Assembly: GCF_011806405.1 (NCBI RefSeq)
Contig: NZ_JAATOW010000018.1
Span: forward strand, 28,056 to 92,055
Direction of reading: 5' to 3'
DNA: 64,000 nt
From: Pseudooceanicola sp. HF7
GTDB taxonomy: Bacteria; Pseudomonadota; Alphaproteobacteria; Rhodobacterales; Rhodobacteraceae
The translations under genes were made by a program, and so were the position numbers. Numbering within the stretch: position 1 is the stretch's first letter; each line of letters opens with the position of its first letter. Shown one piece after another: positions 33,170 through 42,388 of this stretch. Below the pieces are notes generated by a model that made no database searches, was not told the origin of the DNA, and saw only the letters and a program-made list of their open reading frames with translations.

Positions 33170-35104
33170 TCACGCGCCCCTTTCCAGGAACCGCTTCTGC
33201 GCCCGCTCTCGCAGGCCCATCTCGCGCACCATGTCATCGACCGCCGCCGCGTCGCTTTTCCCGGCGTAGCGGAATTCCGCATCGGCATAGCGGTTGATCT
33301 CCTGCAGCACCATCTCTGCGGTCACCGGTTTGCGCAGCTCCGAGATCATGCCCAGCTTGGTCTCGTAATCGCGGAACAGGAAGCGCTCCGGCTCTTCCAG
33401 CCAGTCGTCGGGCAGGTCGAAATCCATCGCCCGGACCTTGACCGCATCGGTCACGTTCTTGACCGCCCGACCAGTGAAACGCGGATCGGCCTCTGCGATG
33501 GCCCGCAGGTAAGTTCCCAACTTTTCTAAGGTGTTGAGCGGCCCAACGCGGGCTTCCACCTCTGTGAAGACAGTGCTCAGCGCGGCCTCTGCGGGGCGGG
33601 AATGACCCGCGTAGCTGCGCGCCACGGCCTGCTGCAATTCCTGCGCGGCGTAAAGATCATGCTTGCCCAGCGGGATGTCATGCCCCTTGCCCAGCAGCAG
33701 GGTCAGGATGTCGATGTAATCTTCGCGGCTCTGCGGCCCGTCTACCAGGAAGCGCGCCCCGGCCCGCTGGCGCAGGGCATCATCCACGTTTTCCGGGAAG
33801 TTGGAGAACATCCCGAAGGTGCAGTTCCCCCGCACCACGGTCTGCGCGCCGGCGAAGCTTTCCATCAGGACCGCGGTGATCTCCTGCTGCCCGGCAGAGC
33901 TTTGACGATCCCCCCGCCGCCCTGCGATCTGGTCGATGTCGTCGATCGTGCCGAAGCCGATCACAGCAGGGTCCAACACCTCGGAAACAAAGGATTTTGC
34001 GTTCTGGCCGGACTTGCCCTGATAGCTGTCTATGCTCTCCGTGGACAGGTTCCGGTAGCGGAAGGGATAGCCCGCGATCTCGCAATAGCCATGGATCATC
34101 CCGGTCATCATCTGGATCAGGGTGGTCTTGCCCGTCCCCGGCGCGCCGTCCCCCATGAAGGTGAAGACGAAGCCGCCCAGCTCCGCGAAGGGGTTCATCT
34201 GCCGGGTGAAATCATAGGCCATGAGCATCTTGGACAGGCGCAGGGCCTGCTGCTTGGCGATGTGGTTGCCCACGACCTCTTCGGGGCGCTTGAAGGACAT
34301 GGTCAGGGCCCCGCTCCGGCGATGGGTGGCCGGGCTAAACCCTTGAATGACAAGCTCATCTGCCGCCACGCGCCAGCGCGCCCCGGTGAAGGCCGCCAGC
34401 CCCGGCGCGCCGCTGCGCCGTGCCACGGCCTCCATCAAGGTCTCTGCCCAGGCCACGACGGCGGGCACCAGTCGCGCCTCGTCGCCATGGGCCACATCCG
34501 CCAGAATGCCGTCCAGCTCCCACAGGGTACCCTGCAGGGCCAGGGGCGCATTGTCGGTCAGCACCTCCTCGACCGGGCCGATCTCCACCGGGGTTTCGCC
34601 CTGGTGGGCGGCCAGCAGCCAGGCGGCGGCATTGGCGGTCACATGCAGCACGGCCAGCGATTCCGCCGCCAGCAATTCCGCGAACCCCGCGCGCCGCTCC
34701 GCAGGCAGGGCCGCCTCCAGGTTCGCGCGCTTCAGCTCTGACAGGCCGGAGGCCTCCGAAAAGGCCTCTCCCACCGCCAGGCCAATGGCGATCGCACGGC
34801 GCAGCGCCTGCGCCAGCGCCGCCTGGCGGGGCGATTGCAGGGCGTCGCCGTCGTCACATTCGCCAATACGATCAAGCAGATGCACGCCTGCCGCGGGTTC
34901 CGAGCGCCGCGTGACCAGCCCCGGCGTGGTCGAGCGGAACCGCCGCCGCGTCCCGAGACCGGGCGAGCGTTCGGGCGCCTCCGCAACACGCGCCGCCGCG
35001 ATGCGGGGCGCATGGTCGAAGCCTTCCAGCAGCGCCAGGGCAGCCGGGTAATGCTTGCGGATGTCCTCTTCCCGCAGCTCCATCAGGTCCCCGCTCAGGC
35101 TCAT
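33170..35104 (-). CDS. AAA+ ATPase of the unknown operon
   Basis: A 644-residue protein. The first 280 residues form a helical domain without a family that I recognise. The AAA+ module follows: Walker A in GDGAPGTGKTTLI (about 318-330), Walker B FGTIDDID (384-391), a sensor-1 type NF (435-436) and DDALRQRAGARF (441-452) with an arginine-finger-like Arg. The region after 455 is helical. It looks like a remodelling ATPase that works as a ring. It starts 53 bases after the 375-residue gene and is followed after 331 bases of repeats by the 465-residue gene. Partner and substrate are unknown. Confidence 0.85.
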   Translation of the reverse strand: MSLSGDLMELREEDIRKHYPAALALLEGFDHAPRIAAARVAEAPERSPGLGTRRRFRSTTPGLVTRRSEPAAGVHLLDRIGECDDGDALQSPRQAALAQALRRAIAIGLAVGEAFSEASGLSELKRANLEAALPAERRAGFAELLAAESLAVLHVTANAAAWLLAAHQGETPVEIGPVEEVLTDNAPLALQGTLWELDGILADVAHGDEARLVPAVVAWAETLMEAVARRSGAPGLAAFTGARWRVAADELVIQGFSPATHRRSGALTMSFKRPEEVVGNHIAKQQALRLSKMLMAYDFTRQMNPFAELGGFVFTFMGDGAPGTGKTTLIQMMTGMIHGYCEIAGYPFRYRNLSTESIDSYQGKSGQNAKSFVSEVLDPAVIGFGTIDDIDQIAGRRGDRQSSAGQQEITAVLMESFAGAQTVVRGNCTFGMFSNFPENVDDALRQRAGARFLVDGPQSREDYIDILTLLLGKGHDIPLGKHDLYAAQELQQAVARSYAGHSRPAEAALSTVFTEVEARVGPLNTLEKLGTYLRAIAEADPRFTGRAVKNVTDAVKVRAMDFDLPDDWLEEPERFLFRDYETKLGMISELRKPVTAEMVLQEINRYADAEFRYAGKSDAAAVDDMVREMGLRERAQKRFLERGA

Positions 35105-35157
35105 TTCGGCTCCTTCGTCTGACTGCAGTTCTTCATGTTGTCCCGCTCACCCATCGC

Positions 35158-36285
35158 TCACTTGTAGCTCAGGACCCGGTCGCCCGCGCCCACCACGAAT
35201 TTGCGCACGGCGGCAAAGCCCGGCGGATCCAGCTCTGCCAGGACCTGGTAGGCGGCCGCGGGCAGGATGACCGCCCGTTCGGTCCGGGTGGCGCCGGTTT
35301 CCACGCCGCGCGCACCGAAGGGATCCAGCGCGAAGACCTCGCGCTCCACCGTACCGAACCAGCCCGCGCGCTCGCTCTGGACGCCTTCGCTCACCAGCTC
35401 CTCACGGGTCCAGGCCAGGGCCCAGTTGTCCTCTCCCAGGGGAAGCTGGGCCAGCACGTCGCCGATCGGCCCGGATTGCCGCGTCAGCCCGTGCGAATAC
35501 ATCGGCCCGATGTGGATGCGTTGCAGGCGCTTGGGGTGCAGGTGGTCGAAATCGCGGTCCACCCCCTGCGCGATGGTCAGCAGTTTCAGCCCGCCAAGGC
35601 TTTGGGCCAGCAGGTGCTGGCGCAGCCCCTCCCACCGGGCCATGTCCTTGGGAAGGCCGATCTTTCCGGTATCCTCGATCTCCATCAGGTAGATCACCGG
35701 CAGGTTCACCTGGCTGTCGTAGACGGCCCAGTGCAGCAGGTAGACACGCCGCCCATCGGCCCGGGTTTCCAGCCAGATCGCCTCTGGATCGTTGCGCGGC
35801 AGAAAGAGCGCGCCACGCGCCAGTTCTTCGTAATAAAGCCGCTGGCTGAGGGTGAATTGCAGCCGCGTCGGCAGCGTCCGGTCCCCGATGATCTGCTCCA
35901 GCATCTGCCGTTTCAGCACCTCGGTCGTGGGCATCTGCTCCAGGTGGGTGCCGGCCTGCAGGGCGTCATTGGCGAGCACCATCAGCTCGCGCGCGGCGGG
36001 AAAGCCGCTTTCGTGATCGTCGATGGTGAGCGAGCCAAAGAAGGTGCCCGTGTCGCGCCCGGCCAGCAGGTACTTCATCGACAGCGCCCGGAAGGTGAAG
36101 GTCAGCGCGGTCAGGTGGCGTGCCAGCACGTCGACCTCACGCCGGGCCAGGTTGCCTTCGACCTCCATCAGCGCGGCCACGCGGGAGAGGTGGCCGGTGA
36201 TGGCTTCGAACCGGCGGAAGTAATGGCGCGACACATGGGTGTCGGACAGGCCGACGTGGTCGTTGGTCAGTTCGGTTTCAGGCAT
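35158..36285 (-). CDS. 375-residue conserved protein of unknown function upstream of the AAA+ ATPase
   Basis: A soluble protein starting MPETELTNDHVGLSDTHVSRH. The N-terminal third is helical (RRFEAITGHLSRVAALMEVE and LTFTFRALSMKYLLAGRDTG). The middle contains RRVYLLHWAVYDSQVNLPVI and the C-terminal part has RIHIGPMYSHGLTRQSGPIG, TREELVSEG and a conserved-looking FALDPFGARG. I recognise no catalytic motif. Given its place between a coiled-coil gene and an AAA+ gene, it may be the ATPase's adaptor or substrate. Confidence 0.72.
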   Translation of the reverse strand: MPETELTNDHVGLSDTHVSRHYFRRFEAITGHLSRVAALMEVEGNLARREVDVLARHLTALTFTFRALSMKYLLAGRDTGTFFGSLTIDDHESGFPAARELMVLANDALQAGTHLEQMPTTEVLKRQMLEQIIGDRTLPTRLQFTLSQRLYYEELARGALFLPRNDPEAIWLETRADGRRVYLLHWAVYDSQVNLPVIYLMEIEDTGKIGLPKDMARWEGLRQHLLAQSLGGLKLLTIAQGVDRDFDHLHPKRLQRIHIGPMYSHGLTRQSGPIGDVLAQLPLGEDNWALAWTREELVSEGVQSERAGWFGTVEREVFALDPFGARGVETGATRTERAVILPAAAYQVLAELDPPGFAAVRKFVVGAGDRVLSYK

Positions 36286-36334
36286 CTGCGGCCTCCGCGC
36301 GGGGCGCTGCGGGACGGGGTCGTGCATTCGGCAT

Positions 36335-36384
36335 GGGACGGGGGGCGGGGCGAGGCCCCCGCACGGGGGCGAGCGCCCGTCCCG
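36335..36384. repeat. G/C hairpin repeat, copy 2 (pairs with 32976)
   Basis: It starts GGGACGGGGGGCGGGGCGAGG and ends GAGCGCCCGTCCCG, with an inner GCCCCCG-CA-CGGGGGC stem. The copy at 32976 shares both ends but has a different inner stem of the same shape, so the pairing is kept while the bases change. It separates the coiled-coil gene from the 375-residue gene and may act as an RNA-processing or attenuation element. Confidence 0.6.
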
Positions 36385-36398
36385 CCGCTCCGGATCTG

Positions 36399-37475
36399 TC
36401 AGCCCTCATAGAGATTCTTGTCGTGTTTTTCGACGATGGCCTGGAAACGGCGGGCAAAGCGTTCATCGGCGCGGGCCTTGGCTTCCAGCACGTCGCGGGC
36501 AAAGACCATGTGGCCTTCGTGGGCTTCCAGCATGTCCGCCATCCTGGCATTGGTCGCCGCCCCGATCTGCGCCATGGCCTGCTGCGCCTGGCGATCCGTT
36601 TCCGTGCCGATCTCGTTGATCCGGTGGGCCACTTCCTGCTGCTGGGCGGTCTTCAGCGACTTGGTCAGCGCATCGTACAGCACCACCCGCTGGCGCGTGT
36701 CGGTTTCCAGCTTGTTGATCAGCACCATCTGCGTCGCCGCCTGGTTCTGCAGGCTGTCGACCCAGGATTTGCCCTTCTCGATATAGCGTTCCAGCGTCTG
36801 GCTGCGGGCGATCTTGACCTGTTCGTCCTGGACCAAGGCGTTGTACTGCGAGTTCAGCGCGGCCAGTTCCGTTTCCAGCCGGGTGCGCGCGGCGGCATCC
36901 TGTTCGACGGAGATGCGGTTTTCCAGGTCGATGATCACGGGATCCATCGCCTTCAGCTCTGCCCGCAGGCCTTCCAGCGCGCCGACCACGTCCTCGCGAT
37001 CCGACAACGTCTCGGACAGGTTGCCTTCCACCCGGGTCTTCTGCGCGTTCAGCACGCCCAGCTGATCCTGCAGGAGCTTGGTGATCGTATCGGACTTGGC
37101 GATCAGGTCCTGCAGCTTGTCATCGATGGAGGCCTGGCGCACCCGTTCCTGCCGCAGCTGGTCGCTTTTGGCGCGCGAGAAAATGCCGACGAAGCTTTCC
37201 CAGCCCGTCTTGCCCCGCATGTCGCTGAAATCCTTTGAGAACTGGGCGGTCACATCGTCCAGCCCCATGATCAGCTCTGCGATATTGGCATTCATCGCCT
37301 CGGCATGGGCATGGACATCGTCCAGGGTCGCGTTCTCGATCTCTGCCATGGCGTCTTCGCCCTGGGACATCTTCTGCCGGGCGGTTTCGATTCGGCCCGA
37401 AAGCTCCGCGATGCGCGCCTGGCTCACCTCGACCTCCCTGCGGCTTTCTTCAAGCTGCGTTGCGAAATCGGCCAT
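36399..37475 (-). CDS. Coiled-coil protein, first gene of the unknown operon
   Basis: A 358-residue soluble protein that is nearly all heptad-rich helix. Examples are FATQLEESRREVEVSQARIA at the start, ALNSQYNALVQDEQVKIARS and AHRINEIGTETDRQAQQAMA. There is no signal peptide or membrane segment. A middle non-helical part reads MRGKTGWESFVGIFSRAKS. The general look recalls TelA/KlaA-type tellurite-resistance or PspA-like filament proteins, but no diagnostic motif proves either. It heads a minus-strand run of six genes down to 30538 and is divergent from a periplasmic protein at 37685. Confidence 0.75.
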   Translation of the reverse strand: MADFATQLEESRREVEVSQARIAELSGRIETARQKMSQGEDAMAEIENATLDDVHAHAEAMNANIAELIMGLDDVTAQFSKDFSDMRGKTGWESFVGIFSRAKSDQLRQERVRQASIDDKLQDLIAKSDTITKLLQDQLGVLNAQKTRVEGNLSETLSDREDVVGALEGLRAELKAMDPVIIDLENRISVEQDAAARTRLETELAALNSQYNALVQDEQVKIARSQTLERYIEKGKSWVDSLQNQAATQMVLINKLETDTRQRVVLYDALTKSLKTAQQQEVAHRINEIGTETDRQAQQAMAQIGAATNARMADMLEAHEGHMVFARDVLEAKARADERFARRFQAIVEKHDKNLYEG

Positions 37476-37684
37476 GTTCTCTCCCTCAAGCCTTGCCTCA
37501 GGACTGGTGTTCCAGCCTGCTTCCCGGCAGATATGGATATTGTTAATCCGATTTACATCCCCCCGACAGGCGAATTTGAAGGTCAGGTTTCCCTGACTTG
37601 TCGGATCCGTTACCCACGGGGAAGCTAACCGAGAAACCGGGGCGTGGCCATCGGCGCGCCCTCATCCATGTAAGAGGTTCCAGG

Positions 37685-38266
37685 ATGTCTTTGTTTTCCC
37701 TCCCCCGCCCGATGCGCCTGTCCGGCCTGCTTCTGGCAATGCTTCCGCTTGGCGCTGCACCGCTGCAGGCCGATGAGATCTCGGACTCGCTCAAGAGCGC
37801 GCTAGAGGCCTATGAAGACGGCGACAATGGCTATGCTCTGGATGAGCTGGATTATGCCCGCCAGATGCTGATGTCCCTCAAGACCGAAGAGCTCGGCCGT
37901 TTTCTGCCGGAGGCCCCGGATGGCTGGAGCAAAGAGGTCAATCCGGACATCACCTCGGGTCTAGCGATGATGGGCGGCGGCACGGCGGCCGAGGCGGAGT
38001 ATTACAACGACGATGAGGGCATGACCCTGACGTTGATGGCCGACAACCCCATCGTGGCCTCCGTTTCGGCCATGGTCGCCAATGCCGCCGCCTTCGGGGC
38101 CAAGATCGAACGCGTGCAGCGTGAGAAATTCATGCTCCAGGACGATGTGCTGCAAGGCATGGTCGATGGCCGCATCATGGTTAAGGCCGAAGGCGGCTCA
38201 CCAGAGGCCATGAAGGAACTGGTTGAAAAGATCGATTTCGGCGCGCTGCGCGACTTCGGCCGCTGA
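37685..38266 (+). CDS. Periplasmic protein of unknown function, divergent from the coiled-coil gene
   Basis: A 193-residue protein with a signal peptide (RLSGLLLAMLPLGAAPLQA). The mature part has a helical start (SDSLKSALEAYEDGDNGYAL) and then FLPEAPDGWSKEVNPD, ending with EAMKELVEKIDFGALRDFGR. The pattern of a short two-part periplasmic protein with a C-terminal KIDFGAL segment is one I have no name for. Its 209-base divergent spacer with the coiled-coil gene suggests shared regulation. A 14-bp-stem hairpin follows at 38292. Confidence 0.72.
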   Translation: MSLFSLPRPMRLSGLLLAMLPLGAAPLQADEISDSLKSALEAYEDGDNGYALDELDYARQMLMSLKTEELGRFLPEAPDGWSKEVNPDITSGLAMMGGGTAAEAEYYNDDEGMTLTLMADNPIVASVSAMVANAAAFGAKIERVQREKFMLQDDVLQGMVDGRIMVKAEGGSPEAMKELVEKIDFGALRDFGR

Positions 38267-38291
38267 GCGCGGGCGGGGGGCATTGCCCCCC

Positions 38292-38326
38292 ACGCGCAGC
38301 GCCCCGTCGATGGGGGCGCTGCGCGT
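38292..38326 (+). terminator. Strong hairpin after the periplasmic gene, part of a repeat family
   Basis: ACGCGCAGCGCCCC (38292-38305) and GGGGCGCTGCGCGT (38313-38326) form a perfect 14-bp stem with a GTCGATG loop. It lacks a T run. It is preceded by GGGGGGCATTGCCCCCC and followed by CCCCC, the same modules seen at 29289 and 53257. Confidence 0.65.
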
Positions 38327-38359
38327 CCCCCGGCCCCTCAGGCCGGGCGGCAGGCCGGC

Positions 38360-39574
38360 CTAGCCCAGGATGTTATGCTCGGGCCCATAGGGGAACCCGG
38401 TGATATCCTCGGCCCCCTCCTCGGTCATGACCAGGATATCGTGCTCCCGGTAGCCGCCGGCGCCCGGCATGCCCTGCGGCAGGGTCAGCATCGGCTCCAT
38501 GGAGATCACCATGCCCTCGTGCAGAACCGTGTCGATATCCTCTCGCAGTTCCAGCCCGGCCTCGCGCCCGTAGTAGTGCGACAGCACGCCGAAGCTGTGG
38601 CCGTAGCCGAAGGTGCGGTATTGCAGCAGGTCCCGCTCCGCCAGGAAGCTGTTGATCTGCTTGGTCACCTCCGCACAGGCGGCCCCCGGTTTGAGCAAGG
38701 ACATGCCGTATTCGTGGGCCGCCACGTTGGCCTCCCATATCTTCATCGAGGCCGCGTCGGGCTCTCCCAGGACCAGCGTGCGTTCCAGGGCCGTGTAATA
38801 GCCAGAGATCATCGGGAAGGTGTTGAGCGAAAGGATATCGCCCCTCTTCAGCTTGCGCGAGGTGACCGGGTTATGAGCCCCGTCGGTGTTCAGCCCGGAC
38901 TGGAACCAGACCCAGGTGTCGCGGTATTCGGCGTTCGGGAAGGCCTCGGCGATGGCTAGCTCCATGGCGTCGCGCCCGGCCATGGCCACGTCGATTTCCC
39001 GGGCGCCTTCGCGGATCGCGTCGCGGATGGCAAAGCCGCCGATATCGGCGATGCGGGCGCCTTCGCGGATCAGCGCGATCTCTGCTTCGCTCTTGAACAG
39101 GCGCTGGCGCATCGTGGCGGGGGCCAGGTCCATCATCACCAACGGCTCAAGGAATTCTTCCGCAAGGTCGCGCTGGCTGAGCGTCAGGTGATCGCCCTCA
39201 TAGCCCAGCACCGCCCCCTTGCCCGCCACATGGGCGACGGCGCGCCAGAAGTTGTTCCGCGACCAGTCGGTATAGGTCAGGCTATCGAAGGCAGAGCGCC
39301 GCCAGGGCTGGCCCGCGTCGATCCCGGCAGAGATCGTGACCGCGCTGTCCTCTGTCACCACCAGCGCATAGGGGCGGCCGAAGCTGCAATAAAGGAAGCC
39401 CGAATAATAGGCGATTGTCTGCATTGAGGTCAGCACGGCGGCGGTGACCCCGGCGGCCTCCATAGCGTAGCGCAGCCCGTCCAGGCGGGTTTCATATTCT
39501 TCCTGCGCGAAGGGCAGCGGAACCTTGTCGCCATTGTGGACCGGGGCAAAGGCGGGGCGGGTCTGGGTGGTCAT
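38360..39574 (-). CDS. Creatinase (creatine amidinohydrolase), M24 family
   Basis: A 404-residue pita-bread-fold enzyme. Several segments match Pseudomonas creatinase closely: FLYCSFGRPYALVVTED, WFQSGLNTDGAHNPVTSRK with the catalytic His of DGAHNPVT, YRTFGYGHSFGVLSHYYGRE and EAGLELREDIDTVL. Creatinase splits creatine to sarcosine and urea. The start at 39574 follows GAAGGAGGTCACCC. No creatininase or sarcosine oxidase gene is nearby, so the function stands on sequence likeness. Aminopeptidase P-like activity is a less likely alternative. Confidence 0.88.
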   Translation of the reverse strand: MTTQTRPAFAPVHNGDKVPLPFAQEEYETRLDGLRYAMEAAGVTAAVLTSMQTIAYYSGFLYCSFGRPYALVVTEDSAVTISAGIDAGQPWRRSAFDSLTYTDWSRNNFWRAVAHVAGKGAVLGYEGDHLTLSQRDLAEEFLEPLVMMDLAPATMRQRLFKSEAEIALIREGARIADIGGFAIRDAIREGAREIDVAMAGRDAMELAIAEAFPNAEYRDTWVWFQSGLNTDGAHNPVTSRKLKRGDILSLNTFPMISGYYTALERTLVLGEPDAASMKIWEANVAAHEYGMSLLKPGAACAEVTKQINSFLAERDLLQYRTFGYGHSFGVLSHYYGREAGLELREDIDTVLHEGMVISMEPMLTLPQGMPGAGGYREHDILVMTEEGAEDITGFPYGPEHNILG

Positions 39575-39768
39575 GGGTGACCTCCTTCTCAAGAGGTCCC
39601 GGCGTTCAGGACGTGGCACGGGCCTGCTCGGGATCCGGCGGCGGGCCGGGGCGAGTCGCGACGCCATCGCGGGGGCCGGATGCCATCTTGCCCATCCGGC
39701 GCGATCTGGCAAGATGCGGCACCGCCGGAGGGGCCACACCCTCCCGGACAATACCCCAAGGAGACGCC

Positions 39769-40800
39769 ATGACTGCCACGCAAACACGCCCCTGGGGACC
39801 GGGACCGCGCAACTCGATCACCGATATCGCCGGGCTGAAGGTGGGCCAGGCCTCTGACGCGAAGGTCAAGTCCGGGGTGACGGTGCTGACCGCCGATGCC
39901 CCCTTCACCGCCGCGGTCCACGTGATGGGCGGCGCGCCCGGCACGCGGGAGACCGATTTGCTGGCCTCTGACAAGACCGTGCAGATGGTGGATGCGCTGG
40001 TGCTTTCGGGCGGCTCGGCCTTTGGCCTGGATGCCGCCGGGGGCGTGGCAGATGCGCTGCGCGCGGCCGGACGGGGCTATGCCGCCGGTCCGGTGCGGGT
40101 GCCCATCGTGCCGGCCGCGATCCTGTTCGATCTGCTGAACGGGGGGGACAAGGACTGGATCACCAACCCCTATAAGGCGCTCGGCCAGACCGCTTATGAA
40201 GCCGCCGGCACGGAGGTCGCGCTTGGTTCTGAAGGGGCTGGAACCGGGGCTTTCACCGCTGGGCTCAAGGGCGGGCTGGGCACGGCCTCCGTCGTGCTGC
40301 CCTCTGGCCACGTGGTGGCGGCGCTGGTGGCCGTCAACGCGCTTGGCACGGCCAACGTGGGCGGCGGCGCGCATTTCTGGGCCGCCCCCTGGGAGATGGG
40401 CGACGAATTCGGCGCGCGCGGCGTGGCAACCGATTTTCCGGAGCCGCACGAACCGCTTACCAAGCTCAGCATGAGCGAGCGCATGGCCCTGCGTGGCAAT
40501 ACGACCATCGGGATCGTGGCCACGGATGCCCTGCTGAGCCAGGCCCAGTGCACGCGACTGGCCACCGCCGCCCATGACGGCTTTGCCCGCGCGCTGGTGC
40601 CCAGTCACACGCCTGCCGATGGCGACCTGATCTTTGCCGCCGCCACCGGGGAAAAGCCGCTGGAGGACCCGGATGCGGACTTGCTGATCCAGGGCCATGC
40701 TGCCGCCACGGCCATGGCCCGCGCCATCGCCCGCGGGGTTCATGCGGCCCGCCCCGCAGAGGGCGATCCCTTCCCCTGCTGGCAGACACGATTCGGCTAA
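39769..40800 (+). CDS. P1-family peptidase (DmpA/BapA, S58)
   Basis: A 343-residue self-processing aminopeptidase-like protein. It opens with RNSITDIAGLKVGQASD and has GGAPGTRETDLL, LSGGSAFGLDAAGGVADALR, and the likely cleavage/nucleophile region NTTIGIVATDALLSQAQCTR. The nucleophile position in classical DmpA is a Ser or Thr in this strand. The start at 39769 follows AAGGAGAC. Divergent from creatinase; the roughly 195-base spacer has no obvious control site. Confidence 0.87.
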   Translation: MTATQTRPWGPGPRNSITDIAGLKVGQASDAKVKSGVTVLTADAPFTAAVHVMGGAPGTRETDLLASDKTVQMVDALVLSGGSAFGLDAAGGVADALRAAGRGYAAGPVRVPIVPAAILFDLLNGGDKDWITNPYKALGQTAYEAAGTEVALGSEGAGTGAFTAGLKGGLGTASVVLPSGHVVAALVAVNALGTANVGGGAHFWAAPWEMGDEFGARGVATDFPEPHEPLTKLSMSERMALRGNTTIGIVATDALLSQAQCTRLATAAHDGFARALVPSHTPADGDLIFAAATGEKPLEDPDADLLIQGHAAATAMARAIARGVHAARPAEGDPFPCWQTRFG

Positions 40801-40863
40801 GGGGGTGGCAAGTCGCCGGGCAGGCGTTACCTATAACGCAGGATTATTCGAGGGAGATATGGA

Positions 40864-42339
40864 ATGCTAGACACGACGACGGACCTTAAAACGCTGCTCA
40901 AGGACCCCTCTTTGCTGGTTGAGAAAGCCTATGTGAACGGGGAGTGGATCGACGGGAACGATGGCACCTTCGAGGTGACGAACCCGGCACGGGGTGACGT
41001 GATCGCCCGCGTTGCGGACCTGGATCGCAGCCAGATCGCCGCCTCCATCGACGCCGCCTATACCGCCCAGAAGGACTGGGCCAAGTGGACCGGCAAGGAG
41101 CGCGCCGCGGTGCTGCGCAAGTGGTTCGACCTGATGATGGACGCCCAGGAAGACCTGGCCCGGATCCTGACGGCGGAACAGGGCAAGCCGCTGGCCGAAG
41201 CCAAGGGCGAGATCGCCTATGGCGCCAGCTACATCGAGTTCTTCGCCGAAGAGGCCAAGCGCGTCTACGGCGAGACCATCCCCGGCCACCAGCGCGACAA
41301 GCGCATCACCGTGATCAAGCAGCCCATCGGCGTGGCGGCCTCCATCACGCCGTGGAACTTCCCCAACGCGATGATCACCCGCAAGGCCGCACCGGCGCTG
41401 GCGGCGGGCTGTACCTTCGTCGGGCGCCCTGCATCCGAGACGCCGCTGTCGGCCCTGGCGATGGGTGTGTTGGCCGAGCGCGCGGGCATCCCGGCGGGCG
41501 TATTCTCGATCCTGCCAAGTTCTTCGGCCTCTGAAGTGGGCAAGGAGTTCTGCGAGAACGACAAGGTGCGCAAGCTGACCTTCACCGGCTCGACCCCCGT
41601 GGGGCGCACGCTTCTGCGCCAGGCGGCCGACACGGTCAAGAAATGCTCCATGGAGCTGGGCGGCAATGCGCCCTTCATCGTCTTTGACGACGCGGACCTG
41701 GACGCCGCCGTCGAGGGCGCGATCATGTGCAAGTTCCGCAACAACGGGCAGACCTGCGTCTGTGCCAACCGGATCTACGTGCAGGCCGGCGTCTACGATG
41801 CCTTCGCGAAGAAACTGGCCGAGCGCGCGGCACAGCTGAAGGTGGGTGACGGGCTTGAGGAGGGCACCGAGCTGGGGCCGCTCATCACGCAGAAAGCCGT
41901 TGAAAAGGTTCAGGAACATATCCGCGACGCCAAGGAGAAGGGCGCCGAGGTCATCCTGGGCGGTGAGGCCCACGAGATGTCCGGCACCTTCTTCGGACCG
42001 ACCATCGTGACCGGGGCAACGAAGGAGATGCTCTTCTCCACCGACGAGACCTTCGGCCCGCTGGCGCCGCTGTTCAAGTTCGAGGACGAGGACGAGGTGA
42101 TCGAGCTGGCCAATGACACGATCTTCGGCCTGGCCTCCTATTTCTATGCCAAGGATCTGAGCCGGGTCTACAAGGTGGCCGAGGCGTTGGAATATGGGAT
42201 CGTGGGTGTGAATACCGGGATCATCTCGAGCGAGGTCGCGCCCTTCGGCGGGGTCAAGCAATCGGGCCTGGGCCGCGAGGGCAGCCACCACGGGATCGAG
42301 GATTACCTGGAGATGAAATACATCTGCATGTCGGTCTGA
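40864..42339 (+). CDS. gabD: Succinate-semialdehyde dehydrogenase
   Basis: A 491-residue aldehyde dehydrogenase of the GabD type, which oxidises succinate semialdehyde to succinate in GABA breakdown. Seen are AEQGKPLAEAKGEIAYGAS, QPIGVAASITPWNFPNAMI, the general base in CSMELGGNAPFIVFDDADLD (by ends), the nucleophile in NNGQTCVCANR, and GLGREGSHHGIEDYLEMKYI. One oddity is that the usual cofactor-binding Lys of the KPA(S/E) motif is Arg here (FVGRPASETP). A small hairpin follows the stop codon. Confidence 0.93.
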   Translation: MLDTTTDLKTLLKDPSLLVEKAYVNGEWIDGNDGTFEVTNPARGDVIARVADLDRSQIAASIDAAYTAQKDWAKWTGKERAAVLRKWFDLMMDAQEDLARILTAEQGKPLAEAKGEIAYGASYIEFFAEEAKRVYGETIPGHQRDKRITVIKQPIGVAASITPWNFPNAMITRKAAPALAAGCTFVGRPASETPLSALAMGVLAERAGIPAGVFSILPSSSASEVGKEFCENDKVRKLTFTGSTPVGRTLLRQAADTVKKCSMELGGNAPFIVFDDADLDAAVEGAIMCKFRNNGQTCVCANRIYVQAGVYDAFAKKLAERAAQLKVGDGLEEGTELGPLITQKAVEKVQEHIRDAKEKGAEVILGGEAHEMSGTFFGPTIVTGATKEMLFSTDETFGPLAPLFKFEDEDEVIELANDTIFGLASYFYAKDLSRVYKVAEALEYGIVGVNTGIISSEVAPFGGVKQSGLGREGSHHGIEDYLEMKYICMSV

Positions 42340-42388
42340 GCGGCCCCTGCCCTGCGTTTTTGCAGGGTGGGAAAACACCGCGATTATC

